Source of the DNA: Pratylenchus scribneri
Lineage: Eukaryota; Nematoda; Chromadorea; Rhabditida; Pratylenchidae
Length of the DNA stretch: 64,000 bases
Assembly (NCBI GenBank): GCA_030063045.1
Contig: JAQSEB010000072.1
Coordinates: 1,219,501 to 1,283,500 of the forward strand
Direction of reading: 5' to 3'
Shown here: one piece after another, positions 1 through 11,920 of the stretch
Position numbering within the stretch: position 1 is the first letter of the stretch
Layout: each line of letters begins with the position of its first letter
Translations under genes and position numbers: made by a program
The notes under the pieces: generated by a model
What the model was told of the DNA's origin: nothing
Databases searched by the model: none
Seen by the model: the letters and a program-made list of their open reading frames with translations, nothing else

Positions 1-3000
1 AATGTAGAGAAGAAGGAAGGATTAGAAAAATTTGAATTGTTGGAAAAATTGGAGAAAAAACATCCAAAATGGCTTAAAATTGGTCCAATTTTTAATTTTA
101 TTTTATTATGAATTAAACATTGAATTGTAGATGAAATGAATATGAATATGCGAATGGAATTGTATAAAACAATTTTAAAAACCAAAGACTATTTGCCAGA
201 ATCCAAAAGTAGCCAAAGGCGAATTGCAATGGCAACAATGCTTGGAGAAATAAAAAAGGCACAAAAAGCATCGGAAAATTGTGGATTAGGTATTGATTAT
301 CCGGAACATTATGAAACAATAAAGTGGAATGTTGACAAATTGATTGAGAAGATATACAAAATGGGAGAGGAAAATTTTGATTCTAAAGAGAATATTTGCA
401 TATTGACTGGATTTAGGCAACTCATCAAAATGGAAATGGAATATATTGAAGGTTAAAAATAGTTGATAAAATAAAAAATAATTAAAAAATTAAGATGAAC
501 AAGTTTATTGTTTGAAATATAATGGAAAAGAAAATTTAATTAAAGAATATAATGGTGCAATGTGTAAAAAAGAAGATATGCAAGATTTTGCATGGGAATT
601 ACAAAAAGAATATTTAGAAAAACAGCATCAAAATTTTTTATTGGAAATGAGCCAGGGCAATTTGGATAATGGCGAAATTAAGAAATTAATTAAGAAATTC
701 GGTGGAATGAATCGACTTTGGTTATTAGTGCCTAATTCAACGGAAAGCCTATTTTTACCTGAGAAAGGTAAATTTTTAAAGTATTTCAAAATTTTAAATA
801 AATGCTTCATATGGTTAAATTCAAAACTAGATTCGAATTTTCTATTCTTGTTTCATCAATTAACAATATTATATACAATATAAAAAGCATTGTCCCTCGG
901 TTTTTTGGGTTTTTTAAGGTTCGGTTTGAGAGTTGGGGGACGGGGGTCGGGAAACTGCATCCATAATGCACACGTATTGATGAATATGGACATGGTTTTG
1001 GATGAGGTTGAATTTGGCCACATGGTTAGCAGAGGGGGAAAACCGGTTTTTGGACTTAGAATTTGGCCGCTTTTTTTACATTTTCATTTATAACTTTTTT
1101 GTATATGAATCTTTTTGAATGAAATATAGCCCGAGAAAACCTCCAATATGGGGGCTTCAAAATGATATATAGCATGTTGGGCTGCGCAGCTTGGCCTAGG
1201 AGGAGTTCGATTCGTCATGCGCGCAGGTCATGATTTGGCCATATTCCGCTCCAGAGCTAACCCTATAGTGGAAGTAGGAATTGGAAGATGAAAATTGGGA
1301 TTCGGGGGTTTTCGGCCATGGGGAATTCAAAAATGATATTAGTTTTGTGATCCGCGTAAAAGGTGGTTTGCAAACCGGTTTAAAAAAATCAAAAAATGGA
1401 AATTCTTTCGGAATGAGGTGTAAATTGGGATTCGGGGGTTTTCGGGTATGGTGAATACAAAAATTAAATTAGTTTTTAGTTTCGCGCAACAAGAGGTTTG
1501 TAAACCGGTTTAAAAATACTAAAAAATAAAAATATGATTGGATTCAGATGAAAATTGGAATTTGGGGTTTTCGAATATGAGGAATTCGAATTTAATAATA
1601 GTTTCGTGATTTGTTCAAAACCGGTTTACAAACCGGTTTAAAAATTTCTAAAATTGGGAAAGAAGCGGGCGAGCGAAGCGAGCCTGCACACGACCTAAAG
1701 AAGAGCGGGCGAGCGAAGCGAGCCTGCCCACGACCTTTAAATAATTTCAAAATCCGAATCTCTAGGGTAGGTCGAACGCGCCTTGGCGCGTTAACCTGAA
1801 CAGAAGGCTGTAATTCCTCCCGACATCTTACCAAATCCTTCCCACATATTCCTTAAACCCACATCCCTTACGCCCCACTTTTCGCACGCCCGCTAGTTTT
1901 ATAATATAAATATATTATTTTCCGAAAATTTTTGAAAATATTAATGGCTAAAACAATTTTTAATATTTTGTTTTTTGACCAAATTTTTTTGCCTCAAATT
2001 AGCTTTAATGAAAATATGTTATGAAAAATAATATTTAATTGTAATCTAGTGCCCAAAATTCATATCTTTTCTAAATAACTAATAAAAAATTTTAAGATTT
2101 TTCCATGGACTACATTTTACGTGAACATTTCTTGGAAGCTTTGTATGCTCAAAATGAGGAAGATCGAGTCGCTAACAAACTGGCAGTGAATTATTTTAGT
2201 TGGGCACGTTATATTGACAAGAAATTGGGAAATTTGGAAAAATTGGAAAATTCAGATGGAACAAATCCCACAATTTTAGCTCAAATATGGCAAAATAGAG
2301 AAATACGAATAAAATTACTAAGTAAATTTTTAAAAAAACTTACAATAAATTTGGTTACACTTTTCAGATAAATATGATGGATTGGGAAATACGAAATTGG
2401 AATTATTAAAGGCCAGAAAAATTTATTTAGCAAGATTCCATTTGGACATTCTGGAATTGATTGAGAAAGACGAAAAAGAAGTTTTCACGAAAGAAAAATT
2501 AGAGGAAATTTTTGATCAAATTTTGAGGAAATGGAAAAATGTAAAACACGATAAAGAATGGGAAGAAAACAAAGATAAAAAATTGACCGAATATTTTAAC
2601 CGAATTCATGAATTCAATCGAGAAGAATTGATGGAACAATTTAACACACATATTTCGTTGGGAAATGAAGAAAGTGAAGCGAGGAGGAATTTCTTTGCTC
2701 GAATAATCGAAAGTAAGCCAAATTTGTTTTGCAAAAAATAAACCCTTATTAAAGGTTTAAAAAATAAAGACGCAAAAAATATATTAGTCCAATTGATTGG
2801 AGGGGATGGAATCAAAAATGTGGGAAAAATTTAAGCCTAAAAGAGAGGAAAATATTCAAAAAGGAAATAAATTGGTCGAAATTGAAGCAAATGTTGCTGA
2901 GGAAACTGTGAACGAAAATGCTTCGAAAAAAGAAATAATTGAAGAGAAAGAATCTGGCACTTCAAATAAAGAAAATGTTCAGATGATAGAAAATGCCTCT

Positions 3001-6000
3001 TCGAGCCCAAAAAGTGAGAAAAATTGATTAATCTTTAATAAATAAAATTTTTAGAGTTTATCCCTGCAATTGGCACTGAATTTGCCGAATCGATTGGAAA
3101 TGCCCCGAATGAAATATTGACGGAAAAAATTCAAAAACATAGCAGTAAAGCACATTTAGAGGATTCCGAATTACTGATAAAAGGGAAAGGGCTTAAAAAG
3201 GAAGAAGAAATTTTTCGAGAAAATATTCAAACAACTGTCGAATCAAAAAAAATTAGCGGAGATTCAGCCAGCCCGAAAAAGGAAAATGAAATTAAAAAAG
3301 TATTAAGAAAAAAGAACAGCATGCGAAGTAATCAGAAATTCAGGCAAAATAAAAAGGAAAGAAAAGCAAGAAAAAAAGCCGAACAAGAAGAAAAATGGCG
3401 AAACAAAGCCAGGGAAAAAGCAGAAGCAGATAAAATTACATTGGAAGAGGAAAAGAAACAAATTAATGAACATTTAATTATTGAAGAGGTTGGGGAAAAA
3501 ATTCATTGAATTTTCAATAAATAATTTAATATTTCAAATTAAGCTCGTAGAAATGTTAAAAAATAAAGGATATGGAGAATTCCCAGATCTAGATGCGAAT
3601 GAAGAAAGCGAGAAGAGAAGGATGGCAGGAAGAAAAAAATATTTAAATCAAAGTGAATTTGTAATCTTGGAATTAATGGAAATATTGGCAAAATGGGTGG
3701 GTGAGAATAAATACGGACAAATGAAAAATTTAGATTTTATTAAAATTAGTTTTTACAATTTGAAAAATTGGTTTATTTACAAATTGTAATTTTCTAATTT
3801 AGTTGCAAATTTACAATTGATTTGTTTTGCAATTGTAATTTTGTTTTAGAAATTAGAATTGAATTTTATTTTGCAATTGTAATTTTGTTTTACAATTGTA
3901 ATTTTGTTTTAGAATTGTAATTTTATTTTGCAATTGCAATTTTGTTTTACAATTGTAATTTTGTTTTACAATTGTAATTTTGTTTTACAATTGCAATTTT
4001 GTTTTACAATTGTAATTTTGTTTTACAATTGCAATTTTGTTTTACAATTGTAATTTTGTTTTACAATTGTAATTTTGTTTTACAATTGTAATTTTTTTTT
4101 ACAATTGTAATTTTGTTTTACAATTGTAATTTTGTTTTACAATTGTAATTTTGTTTTACAATTGTAATTTTGTTTTACAATTGTAATTTTGTTTTACAAT
4201 TGTAATTTTGTTTTACAATTGTAATTTTGTTTTACAATTGTAATTTTGTTTTACAATTGTAATTTTGTTTTACAATTGTAATTTTGTTTTACAATTGTAA
4301 TTTTGTTTTACAATTGTAATTTTGTTTTACAATTGAATTTTATTTTACAATTGTAATTTTGTTTTACAATTGTAATTTTGTTTTAGAATTGTAATTTTAT
4401 TTTGCAATTGCAATTTTGTTTTACAATTGTAATTTTGTTTTACAATTGTAATTTTGTTTTAGATTTGTAATTTTGTTTTACAATTGTAATTTTGTTTTAC
4501 AATTGTAATTTTGTTTTAGATTTGTAATTTTGTTTTAGATTTGTAATTTTGTTTTACAATTGTAATTTTGTTTTACAATTGTAATTTTGTTTTACAATTG
4601 TAATTTTGTTTTACAATTGTAATTTTGTTTTACAATTGTAATTTTGTTTTACAATTGTAATTTTGTTTTACAATTGTAATTTTGTTTTACAATTGTAATT
4701 TTGTTTTACAATTGTAATTTTGTTTTACAATTGTAATTTTGTTTTACAATTGTAATTTTGTTTTACAATTGAATTTTATTTTACAATTGTAATTTTGTTT
4801 TACAATTGTAATTTTGTTTTACAATTGTAATTTTGTTTTAGAATTGTAATTTTATTTTGCAATTGCAATTTTGTTTTACAATTGTAATTTTGTTTTACAA
4901 TTGTAATTTTGTTTTACAATTGCAATTTTGTTTTACAATTGTAATTTTGTTTTACAATTGTAATTTTGTTTTACAATTGTAATTTTGTTTTACAATTGTA
5001 ATTTTGTTTTACAATTGCAATTTTGTTTTACAATTGTAATTTTGTTTTACAATTGTAATTTTGTTTTACAATTGTAATTTTGTTTTACAATTGTAATTTT
5101 GTTTTACAATTGTAATTTTGTTTTACAATTGTAATTTTGTTTTACAATTGTAATTTTGTTTTACAATTGTAATTTTGTTTTACAATTGTAATTTTGTTTT
5201 ACAATTGTAATTTTGTTTTACAATTGTAATTTTGTTTTACAATTGTAATTTTGTTTTACAATTGCAATTTTGTTTTACAATTGTAATTTTGTTTTACAAT
5301 TGTAATTTTGTTTTACAATTGTAATTTTGTTTTACAATTGTAATTTTGTTTTACAATTGTAATTTTGTTTTAGATTTGTAATTTTGTTTTACAATTGTAA
5401 TTTTGTTTTACAATTGCAATTTTGTTTTACAATTGCAATTTTATTTTACAATTGCAATTTTGTTTTACAATTGTAATTTTGTTTTACAATTGCAATTTTG
5501 TTTTACAATTGCAATTTTGTTTTACAATTGTACTTTTGTTTTACAATTGTAATTTTGTTTTACAATTGTAATTTTGTTTTACAATTGTAATTTTGTTTTA
5601 CAATTGTAATTTTGTTTTTACAATTAGTATATTTTTATTTTGTCATTCTTCTATTTAAATTAACTATTTTAAATTGACCTAAAATAACATTTTTAGAATA
5701 AAGAAAGCAGATTACTAATTTCGGGTTCAATGCAATTAAAATTGAATTCAATCGATTCTGACCTAGATTTAATTGTACTTTTGCCATATGAGGCAAATGA
5801 AAATTGGGCAAATGAATTTGAAAAGAATTTTATGGGAAATCCAAAATCAAAATGTGTCAAGAATAAATGTGAAAATGGAGACCAAATTTCACTTTATTGT
5901 TTTCTTTGTCAGGTTAAGTATAAAAAAAATAATAAATTATATAAAATTATTTTATAGGCAGAAAAAGTGTTTTTATTAGAAAAAATTTACGGCCATGTTC

Positions 6001-7908
6001 CGCTTATAAAAATTCGTAAACGAAATATTTCCGTTGACATAAATATGGCACTAGTGATAAAAGAATTGCTTATCAATTTTCCAACAATTGAACAACAATT
6101 AAAATATTTGAAAAATTACAAGAAAATGAAAGAGAAAATGAAAGAAATAATGGAAAATCAACCAAGCTTGGGTCAAATTGATCAATTAATTCGAAATATT
6201 GTTATTGAAATTGGGAAGGAACAGATTGAAAAAGAAAAAGGAGAAAATGTTGAGATTAATGAAAATGATTTAAAAAGTAGGGTAGAGTTAGAAGAATATG
6301 CTGGGACCAAAATGTTGCGTTTAAATCCAAGGGATAAAAGGAACGGAATGATTTTCACATTGTCAGGTACAAAATTAATATGTCGTAGGAAAAGTTGAAA
6401 TTCAGGAAAAGTTGAAATTTATACACTATTTTTGTCAAAGAATTAGAGAAAGTTGGAATTTTGAAAAACTAACTAGGGGTTTAGGGTTAGGGGCTCGGCA
6501 GCATGGGATTAGGGGTAGGGGCTAAGGGCTAGGGCTAGGTTTGTACTCTGCTTCTTCGGCGAAATAGTGTGTAAATTTCAACTTTTCCTGAATTTCAACT
6601 ATTCCTACAACAAATACATTAATTATGTCATTTTAATATATTAGAAAAATTAAAGCATATTTAACTAAAATTATCATTTTTTTTATTAGGATATCGAGCC
6701 AATAAACAAATTATTGAATTATTGCCAAAGGATGAAAATTACAGGAATTTCCAAATTGCCTATTCAACTCTGAAATTATGGTTAAAAAGTATGTGTTGAA
6801 TATTTATGTATTAATTTAATAAATTGGAATTTAATAGATCATTTTATTTATGGTGGCATTTTTGGGTTCATCAATGGGACAACATTGTCCGTGATGATTT
6901 GCAAATTGGCAATGGAATTAGGGGAAAATGCATCGGCCATTGAAATTGTGGAACAATTCTTTCATAAATATCACAAGTAAATTAAATAACAAATAATTAA
7001 ATTTGAATTGATTTGAATTCGCAGAAGAGAAAATGAAGTGTTGGAAAGAATTGAATTGGAATTCAATAAAAATTATAAAAATATTAGCAATATATTGGAC
7101 TGGTTCCCATATGAAAATGCCAAGGGCTGGCAAGTGATTACGCCTGGATTTCCCACTCAAAATGCGGCATTCTCAATTATTCCCCCATCCGATCGAATTA
7201 TCAATGCAGAATTGGGCAATGGTTGGACGAAATAAAATAAAATAAATTTATTTTTAATTTAGGCTTGGAACAAGTTGGCAAAATTCGGAAATTAATTGAA
7301 ATAGCCGGCGAACCATCAGCAGAAATAATCCATGGAATGTTGACAAATTTTTTGTTTCCATTACAGAAATTTGAAGATAAAGTAAGTACAAAATATTTTA
7401 ACAATAATTAATTTCCAATTACATCAGTACCCACATTTTGCGGCCATTGTTTGTAAATATCCTCCTAAAAATGAAAATGCAAGAGCATTTTGTAACTTTC
7501 TTCAGCTTAAACTTCGCATTGAACTTCCAAAAATCAATGTTCCACAAATTGATTATTTCCATATAAAACCTGAAAAAATGTTCGATAAAAAAATTTGCCC
7601 AGAACAATTTCGGCTAGAAAATGAAGAAAAATTTTGCACAATTTGGTTGGCCGGCATCAAATTGAAGAATGATGTATGGAATTAATAAAAATGAATAATT
7701 TTAGTTTAATATTTAACAGATTAATGTTGAAAATGTCGAATTTGAGGCGGCCATTAATGAGAGTTCTAAACAATTAATCGTAAAAATCAAGGAAGAATTT
7801 TATAGAAAATTTCCTGAAATTGCAAATGAAAAAAATGATAAAGAAGAGGGAAAATTTGATATTATTTTCCGCTATTTTTCCAAAAAAGATTTACTCAAAT
7901 TTAAGTAA
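1..7908 (+). CDS. Poly(A)-polymerase-like nucleotidyltransferase, 5' end outside window
   Basis: Phase-compatible exons: <1-82, 131-451, 495-767, 2097-2321, 2368-2712, optional 2846-3013, 3055-3488, 3544-3696, 5697-5912, 5958-6366, 6690-6788, 6838-6975, 7025-7221, 7263-7381, 7428-7673, 7720-7908. The catalytic part begins at 5697: a GS motif (SGSMQLKLNS) followed by DSDLDLIVLLP gives the G-S...D-x-D signature of the Pol-beta nucleotidyltransferase fold, and VDINMAL in the next exon supplies the third carboxylate. Later exons follow eukaryotic PAP order: a central domain (NFQIAYSTLKLWLK, GGIFGFINGTTLSVM), an 'ITPGFPTQNAAFSI' segment like the PAP 'ITPAYPQQN' region, then an RRM-like C-terminal domain (FCTIWLAGIKL). 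PAPs add adenosines to RNA 3' ends, normally in the nucleus. The first half (about 500 residues) is charged, Lys/Glu-rich and unrecognised. Exons 2368-2712 and 2846-3013 both end in phase 1, so 2846-3013 (168 nt) could be skipped or real; its acceptor is poor. Divergent from canonical PAPs; substrate unknown. Confidence 0.8.
1286..1745. repeat. Degenerate tandem repeats in a PAP-like-gene intron (768-2096)
   Basis: Three diverged units of about 130 bp start near 1286, 1418 and 1548. Each has 'aaattgggattcgggg', a 'ttttcg..atg.ggaat' segment and ends in copies of the palindrome aaaccggttt. They are followed at 1663-1737 by two copies of a GC-rich block of about 37 bp built on 'gcgggcgagcgaagcgagcc'. 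The rest of the intron shows no coding potential. Probably decayed transposon sequence; the aaaccggttt palindrome recurs in the foldback elements at 35.9, 41.1 and 53.8 kb. Confidence 0.6.
3790..5630. repeat. 19-bp minisatellite inside the PAP-like gene
   Basis: Almost pure tandem repetition of a 19-bp unit, attttgttttacaattgta, about 97 copies, filling most of intron 3697-5696. Each unit contains the perfect 12-bp palindrome ttacaattgtaa. Variants (gcaattgcaa, agatttgtaa, one-base deletions) are scattered and some come in blocks (about 4330-4410 and 4760-4870 look like copies of one another), which suggests segmental amplification. Confidence 0.97.
6381..6613. mobile_element. Foldback (MITE-like) element in intron of PAP-like gene
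   Basis: Terminal inverted arms of about 45 bases: left arm begins tgtcgtaggaaaagttgaaa, right arm is its near-complement ending cctacaacaaa. The arms contain a doubled 'aggaaaagttgaaatt'. The core has G-rich 'ggtttagggttagggg' sequence. The flanks could give a TA duplication, but the exact ends are not certain. Lies within intron 6367-6689 and does not disturb its splice sites. Confidence 0.65.
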
Positions 7909-8315
7909 CAACAAAAAAATTAAACGATTTTTAAAAATTTATTGCACTTTATGAATCCACAATTTTCCATTTTTAAATTGTTAAAAAAAATAAAAGTACT
8001 ATATTTTGACGGGTGATTTTAGGAATATATTTTCAATTTTTAGAATATTTATAAATTAAAAAAATTGTTAGGTCAACAATTATGATATATCAATAAAACT
8101 TTCAATATCGGGGTTTTATTTTTCTTTAAGATTTCCTCTAATTTGGTTCTTTTAATTTCATCAATTTTTTGTAAAAGTAGTGGATATTGGTAAATTCCCA
8201 AAAAAATGTTGATGTATTTACTAATTTTACCGAAATATTCATTTATTCAAATTTCAAATGCCAATTCATTTTTTATTCAAATTTTAACTTTGTTTCAAGA
8301 ATAAAAACAAAATAA
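7909..8315. other. Convergent intergenic spacer
   Basis: AT-rich sequence between the stop of the PAP-like gene (+) and the stop of the pepsin-like gene (-). No coding exon or inverted repeat seen; short AATAAA-like strings are present and both 3' ends must lie here. Confidence 0.6.
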
Positions 8316-10873
8316 TTATAATTTATCATCGCCCACATATTTTGGGAATGCAATTGACTTTATTTGTGGATCAATGACCAAGCAATGTTTTTGCTGGAAA
8401 AATGGTCCTCCAAAAATCCATGGAGCATTTGCATCATTTCCATCAAAAGTGTCATCCAATTCTTGAATTGCCCAAAGACATTGACCGTGGGGCAACAAAT
8501 TTCTGGGCAATTTAATTTTTAAATTCTCCTAAAAATTAACAAATTATTGGAATCCACTTATGAATTTAAATTTCTGCTGGTAACCTTTTCCAATGAGATG
8601 TCTAATCTCAATTTGAATGCCAATGGCCCATATTGTTGATTGCATTCAATCATGTACAATTGATGGCGGCCAATTGTCTGTTTCTTGGCTTTGGCCATCA
8701 TCGCCAATTTTGCCACTGTTCGTCGGGGGCCTTGAATGAACATTGCATTCGGATTGACCAATGCCCTTCTTGCAATATTGTCATCATATTCCATATTTGT
8801 TCCCTCTCCTTTCATGTTTAAGCCCTTTGGGAGAAATTTGTTGATATTTAAAGCTTTCATAATTAGTTAAATTTTGATGGGCCAAAAAATTGCTAAAATT
8901 GCTAAAAAAAAACTTTCGAAAATAATTTTTTTTGGTTACCCGACATTTACGGTCGCAATATTTGCGGGCGGAACAGTCTGGTGCCGAAGGTGGAAAAACG
9001 GTTATGGAATTGCTTAGAGCATTTTATTAGGCATAAAATTTGCTAAAAAATTTTTATCAAAAGCTTTGACCAATGTTGAATATTCACCGAGTTTTGGCAA
9101 AAAAACCGTTGTTTCAATTAAAATTGCGACTATAATTCGGTGAATATTCATCATTGGCTAATGCTTTTCATGTCATTTTGTAGCTAATTTTATGCCTAAT
9201 AAAATGCTTTAAACTAGGACTCTACAACATTTACTACCATCGTCACCAGACTGTTCCATCCTTAATTGTTGGGTCCGCAAAAAAGTAATACGTTTTTTAA
9301 ATGTAAACACAATTTTTTTTATTTTCAGTCATTTGTTAATCTTGTTGAGAATATTCATCATATAAAAATGTGGCTTATTAAAATTGACAGGAATTGGTTA
9401 AAATGAAGGACTTTTCCTTAATTACTCATTCGAAAAATTTTTTAGAAAACAAAATTTTGGCCAACATAAACTTATAATAAAAAATTAATTCCATTTATGC
9501 AAAAATATTTTTAAAAAACACCTGAATTTTGACTCGAAATGCATCCATGATTGGCCCAGTCTCATTGCCAAAATCACTTTCCAAATGATAATAAAGTGGC
9601 CTATTTTGACATAATTTATTCCATAAATCCCGAGCTGTGTCAATGACCAATTTGCCATACTGTTTTCCATAAATTAACATAGCTCTCTTTGGCTTTGACT
9701 GATCATCGTTGGGATCATCATTGATAATTTTTGCCATAAATTCGCTCTGCTTGCTCATGCTCAATATTCCGCCCACCGATAATTGACTAAACAATTTACT
9801 GTCTTGCATTTGCTCAATTTGGGCTAATGATCGTTCCCGCACATTGATGTTGTTTGATTTTTCGATATTTCTGAACTAAAATACAAAAATTATAATAATT
9901 TAAGATTTTATCCAATTTTTCAGAAAGCATACTTATAATTATTTACCGACCCTATTATGAGCCAAAAAATTTCAAACATTTTTTGAAGTCAGAAATTTAA
10001 ATAAATTTGGTTAAATTTTGCTCTGAATGGTGTCCTGCCTAATAAGCTTTAGTAAATTCTGAATATTTATTTTGTCAAACTTGCTTAAAATTATTAATTT
10101 TTTCTACACGAAAATATTGATGTAATATAATTTTAATTTTGATAATATTCTGCTTATTTTGAGTTCCATTAATTATTTATTTCCTATATAATTAATGTAA
10201 CTCATTTAAATTTTGGCATTTAAAAAAAACATAAAATGATCAATTCAGAATTTGTAAAAATCTATCCTATTTTAATATACTTTAAAATCAAAGCTTAAAA
10301 TTAATAATAATATTTTATATTTTTTTTGTACTAATTTATATTTACTTAAATATTTTAATTTTAAAATTAAATATTTTTTTTTAAATTTTTTAATTCTCAT
10401 ACCATGATGTTGTCTTCGCCGTAGAAACCCTTCACACTGATATTCAAGAAAGTCGATGGTTGAATTTTGGTTTGGAATGTTGCATCCGAATGAGAAATGA
10501 ATGTATTTGATGCGCTGGCATTAAAACTATTGGTTGAAGTGACATTCACAGATGGGCCAAATGCATTTGGAGTGAGCAAAAATGAAAGGTCACCAACGCC
10601 GGGAGAAATCATGCCGCCCACCCAATTGAATAGGAAATCGACGGGTTGGGGTGGATTGCCAACGCCCAATCGTGCTGTGTACACACTCTTGCCAAATGCC
10701 AAAATTGCATCGAATCGACCATCATAGAAAGCCTCTTGAGTGACATTTGCAGTCAGGTTCAAACGTTCAAAAAGATCAACAAATTGAAGGTCAATCGAAA
10801 TTTCATTGGTTTTAGAAAATGCAGAGGCAAAAAGGAAGCAAAAGAGGGAGACAAGAAATAGTTTGGATGACAT
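8316..10873 (-). CDS. Secreted pepsin-fold protein, catalytic Asp residues replaced (pseudo-aspartyl protease)
   Basis: Four exons in phase 0: 10873-10403, 9875-9522, 8824-8585, 8528-8316, giving 425 residues, a normal length for a pepsin/cathepsin-D zymogen. Residues 1-20 are a signal peptide (MSSKLFLVSLFCFLFASAFS). 'YTARLGVGNPPQPVDFLF' matches the strand before the first active site, but the D-T-G is N-W-V-G (Asn at about 83). 'GFYGEDNIM' fits the flap region. 'ARRALVNPNAMFIQGPRRTV' aligns with the second active-site strand, where D-T-G-T is N-P-N-A (Asn at about 299). The C-terminus has 'LYMIECNQQYGP' and 'APWIFGGPFFQQKHC', the family's disulfide and W-I-L-G-D landmarks. Family membership is clear; loss of peptidase activity is inferred from both missing aspartates. 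Possible roles are binding or decoy functions. All splice junctions keep the frame, so it is not an obvious pseudogene. Confidence 0.85.
8965..9280. mobile_element. Foldback element in intron of pepsin-like gene
   Basis: Inverted arms: gcggaacagtctggtg at about 8968 pairs with caccagactgttcca at about 9243, and gcattttattaggcataaaa pairs with ttatgcctaataaaatgc; inner arms 'gaatattcaccga' and 'tcggtgaatattc' also match. It occupies intron 8825-9521. No clean target duplication was found. Confidence 0.6.
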
Positions 10874-11920
10874 ATTTTTTGGGAAATAATTATATAAAAT
10901 GGAATAATGAAAGAAGAAAAATTCGAGAATTATAAAGGATTAATGATGTGGACGAATTCCATAATTTTAAATTTTTGGGCTAGTCCGTACCTTAATAGTC
11001 ACTCCCAAATTTTAATCTACATTGTTCTTCTTTTTTGATTAATTTTTGTTTCTTTTAATTAAACATCAATTCTAACATAATTATTCAGTATATTTGGGAC
11101 GAATATATTAAAATTTGTGTGGCTGCACCTTAAAAAATGATAAGAAAGGAAGGATTAAAGTTAAAATTATCTTTAGACTTTTAATCAGACCTATTATTTT
11201 AGATAATAAAGGAAATTTTAGAAATGTTAAAATTGATAAATATATTATCTACTAGGTATGGAATATATGGATGGACCTGTCAATTTTTTAGAATGGTAAT
11301 ATATTAATTAAATTGTATAGTAGAACCATTAGATCAGAAAGTTCATTCAATTTTTGTCCAAGTTCAATTTATTCCAATTCCACAATTATAAAACAAATAA
11401 TTGAACTATTTGGCAGAAATCTAGCCCTAGACCTAGCCTGTTAATGATCCAATTTTGGCCTGGCCCAATGAAATATTCTGTCAGAACTCAGAAATCAATT
11501 GAGAAATTGGCTTATTATCATGTTATTTGTGATGATTAATATTTGACATTTAAAAATCCCAGCGAACTTTAAAAATCTCGGCCTCTATCCTCTAAAGACA
11601 CATTCGTTCTGACATGATTATAAATATTTGAATCTTGAGTTTCATAAACTAATCGAGTATACTGAATCTAATGGAATGAAGAGATCCTCGTCAGCAGTTT
11701 TTGGATTGTTCACTTTTAATAATTTCTGTGTTTAAATAAATATTCGTGAAAATTAACCCAATCAAATAATAATTATTTTAAGCCATAGATCATTTCGGAC
11801 ATTAAAAAATCACATAAAAATCTTTTATCAAATTATGTCAAATATCAAATAACAAAATATCATAAACACAAAAATATATTGTCCAATTATCTGCATTTCC
11901 TTCCCCTTCCTCCTTTTATT
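10874..11920. other. Spacer between pepsin-like and catalase genes
   Basis: AT-rich, no exon recognised. It must hold the promoter of the pepsin-like gene (reading leftward from 10873) and the 3' end of the catalase gene. No convincing regulatory motif seen. Confidence 0.5.

Noticed and set aside
2105..3789. Separate gene starting at ATG 2105
   Set aside because: An acceptor at 2095-2096 joins this exon in phase with exon 495-767, and downstream exons join the nucleotidyltransferase part, so one gene is simpler.
6470..6540. Interstitial telomere (ggtttagggttagggg)
   Set aside because: Irregular, short and located in the loop of a foldback element; not a regular telomeric repeat.
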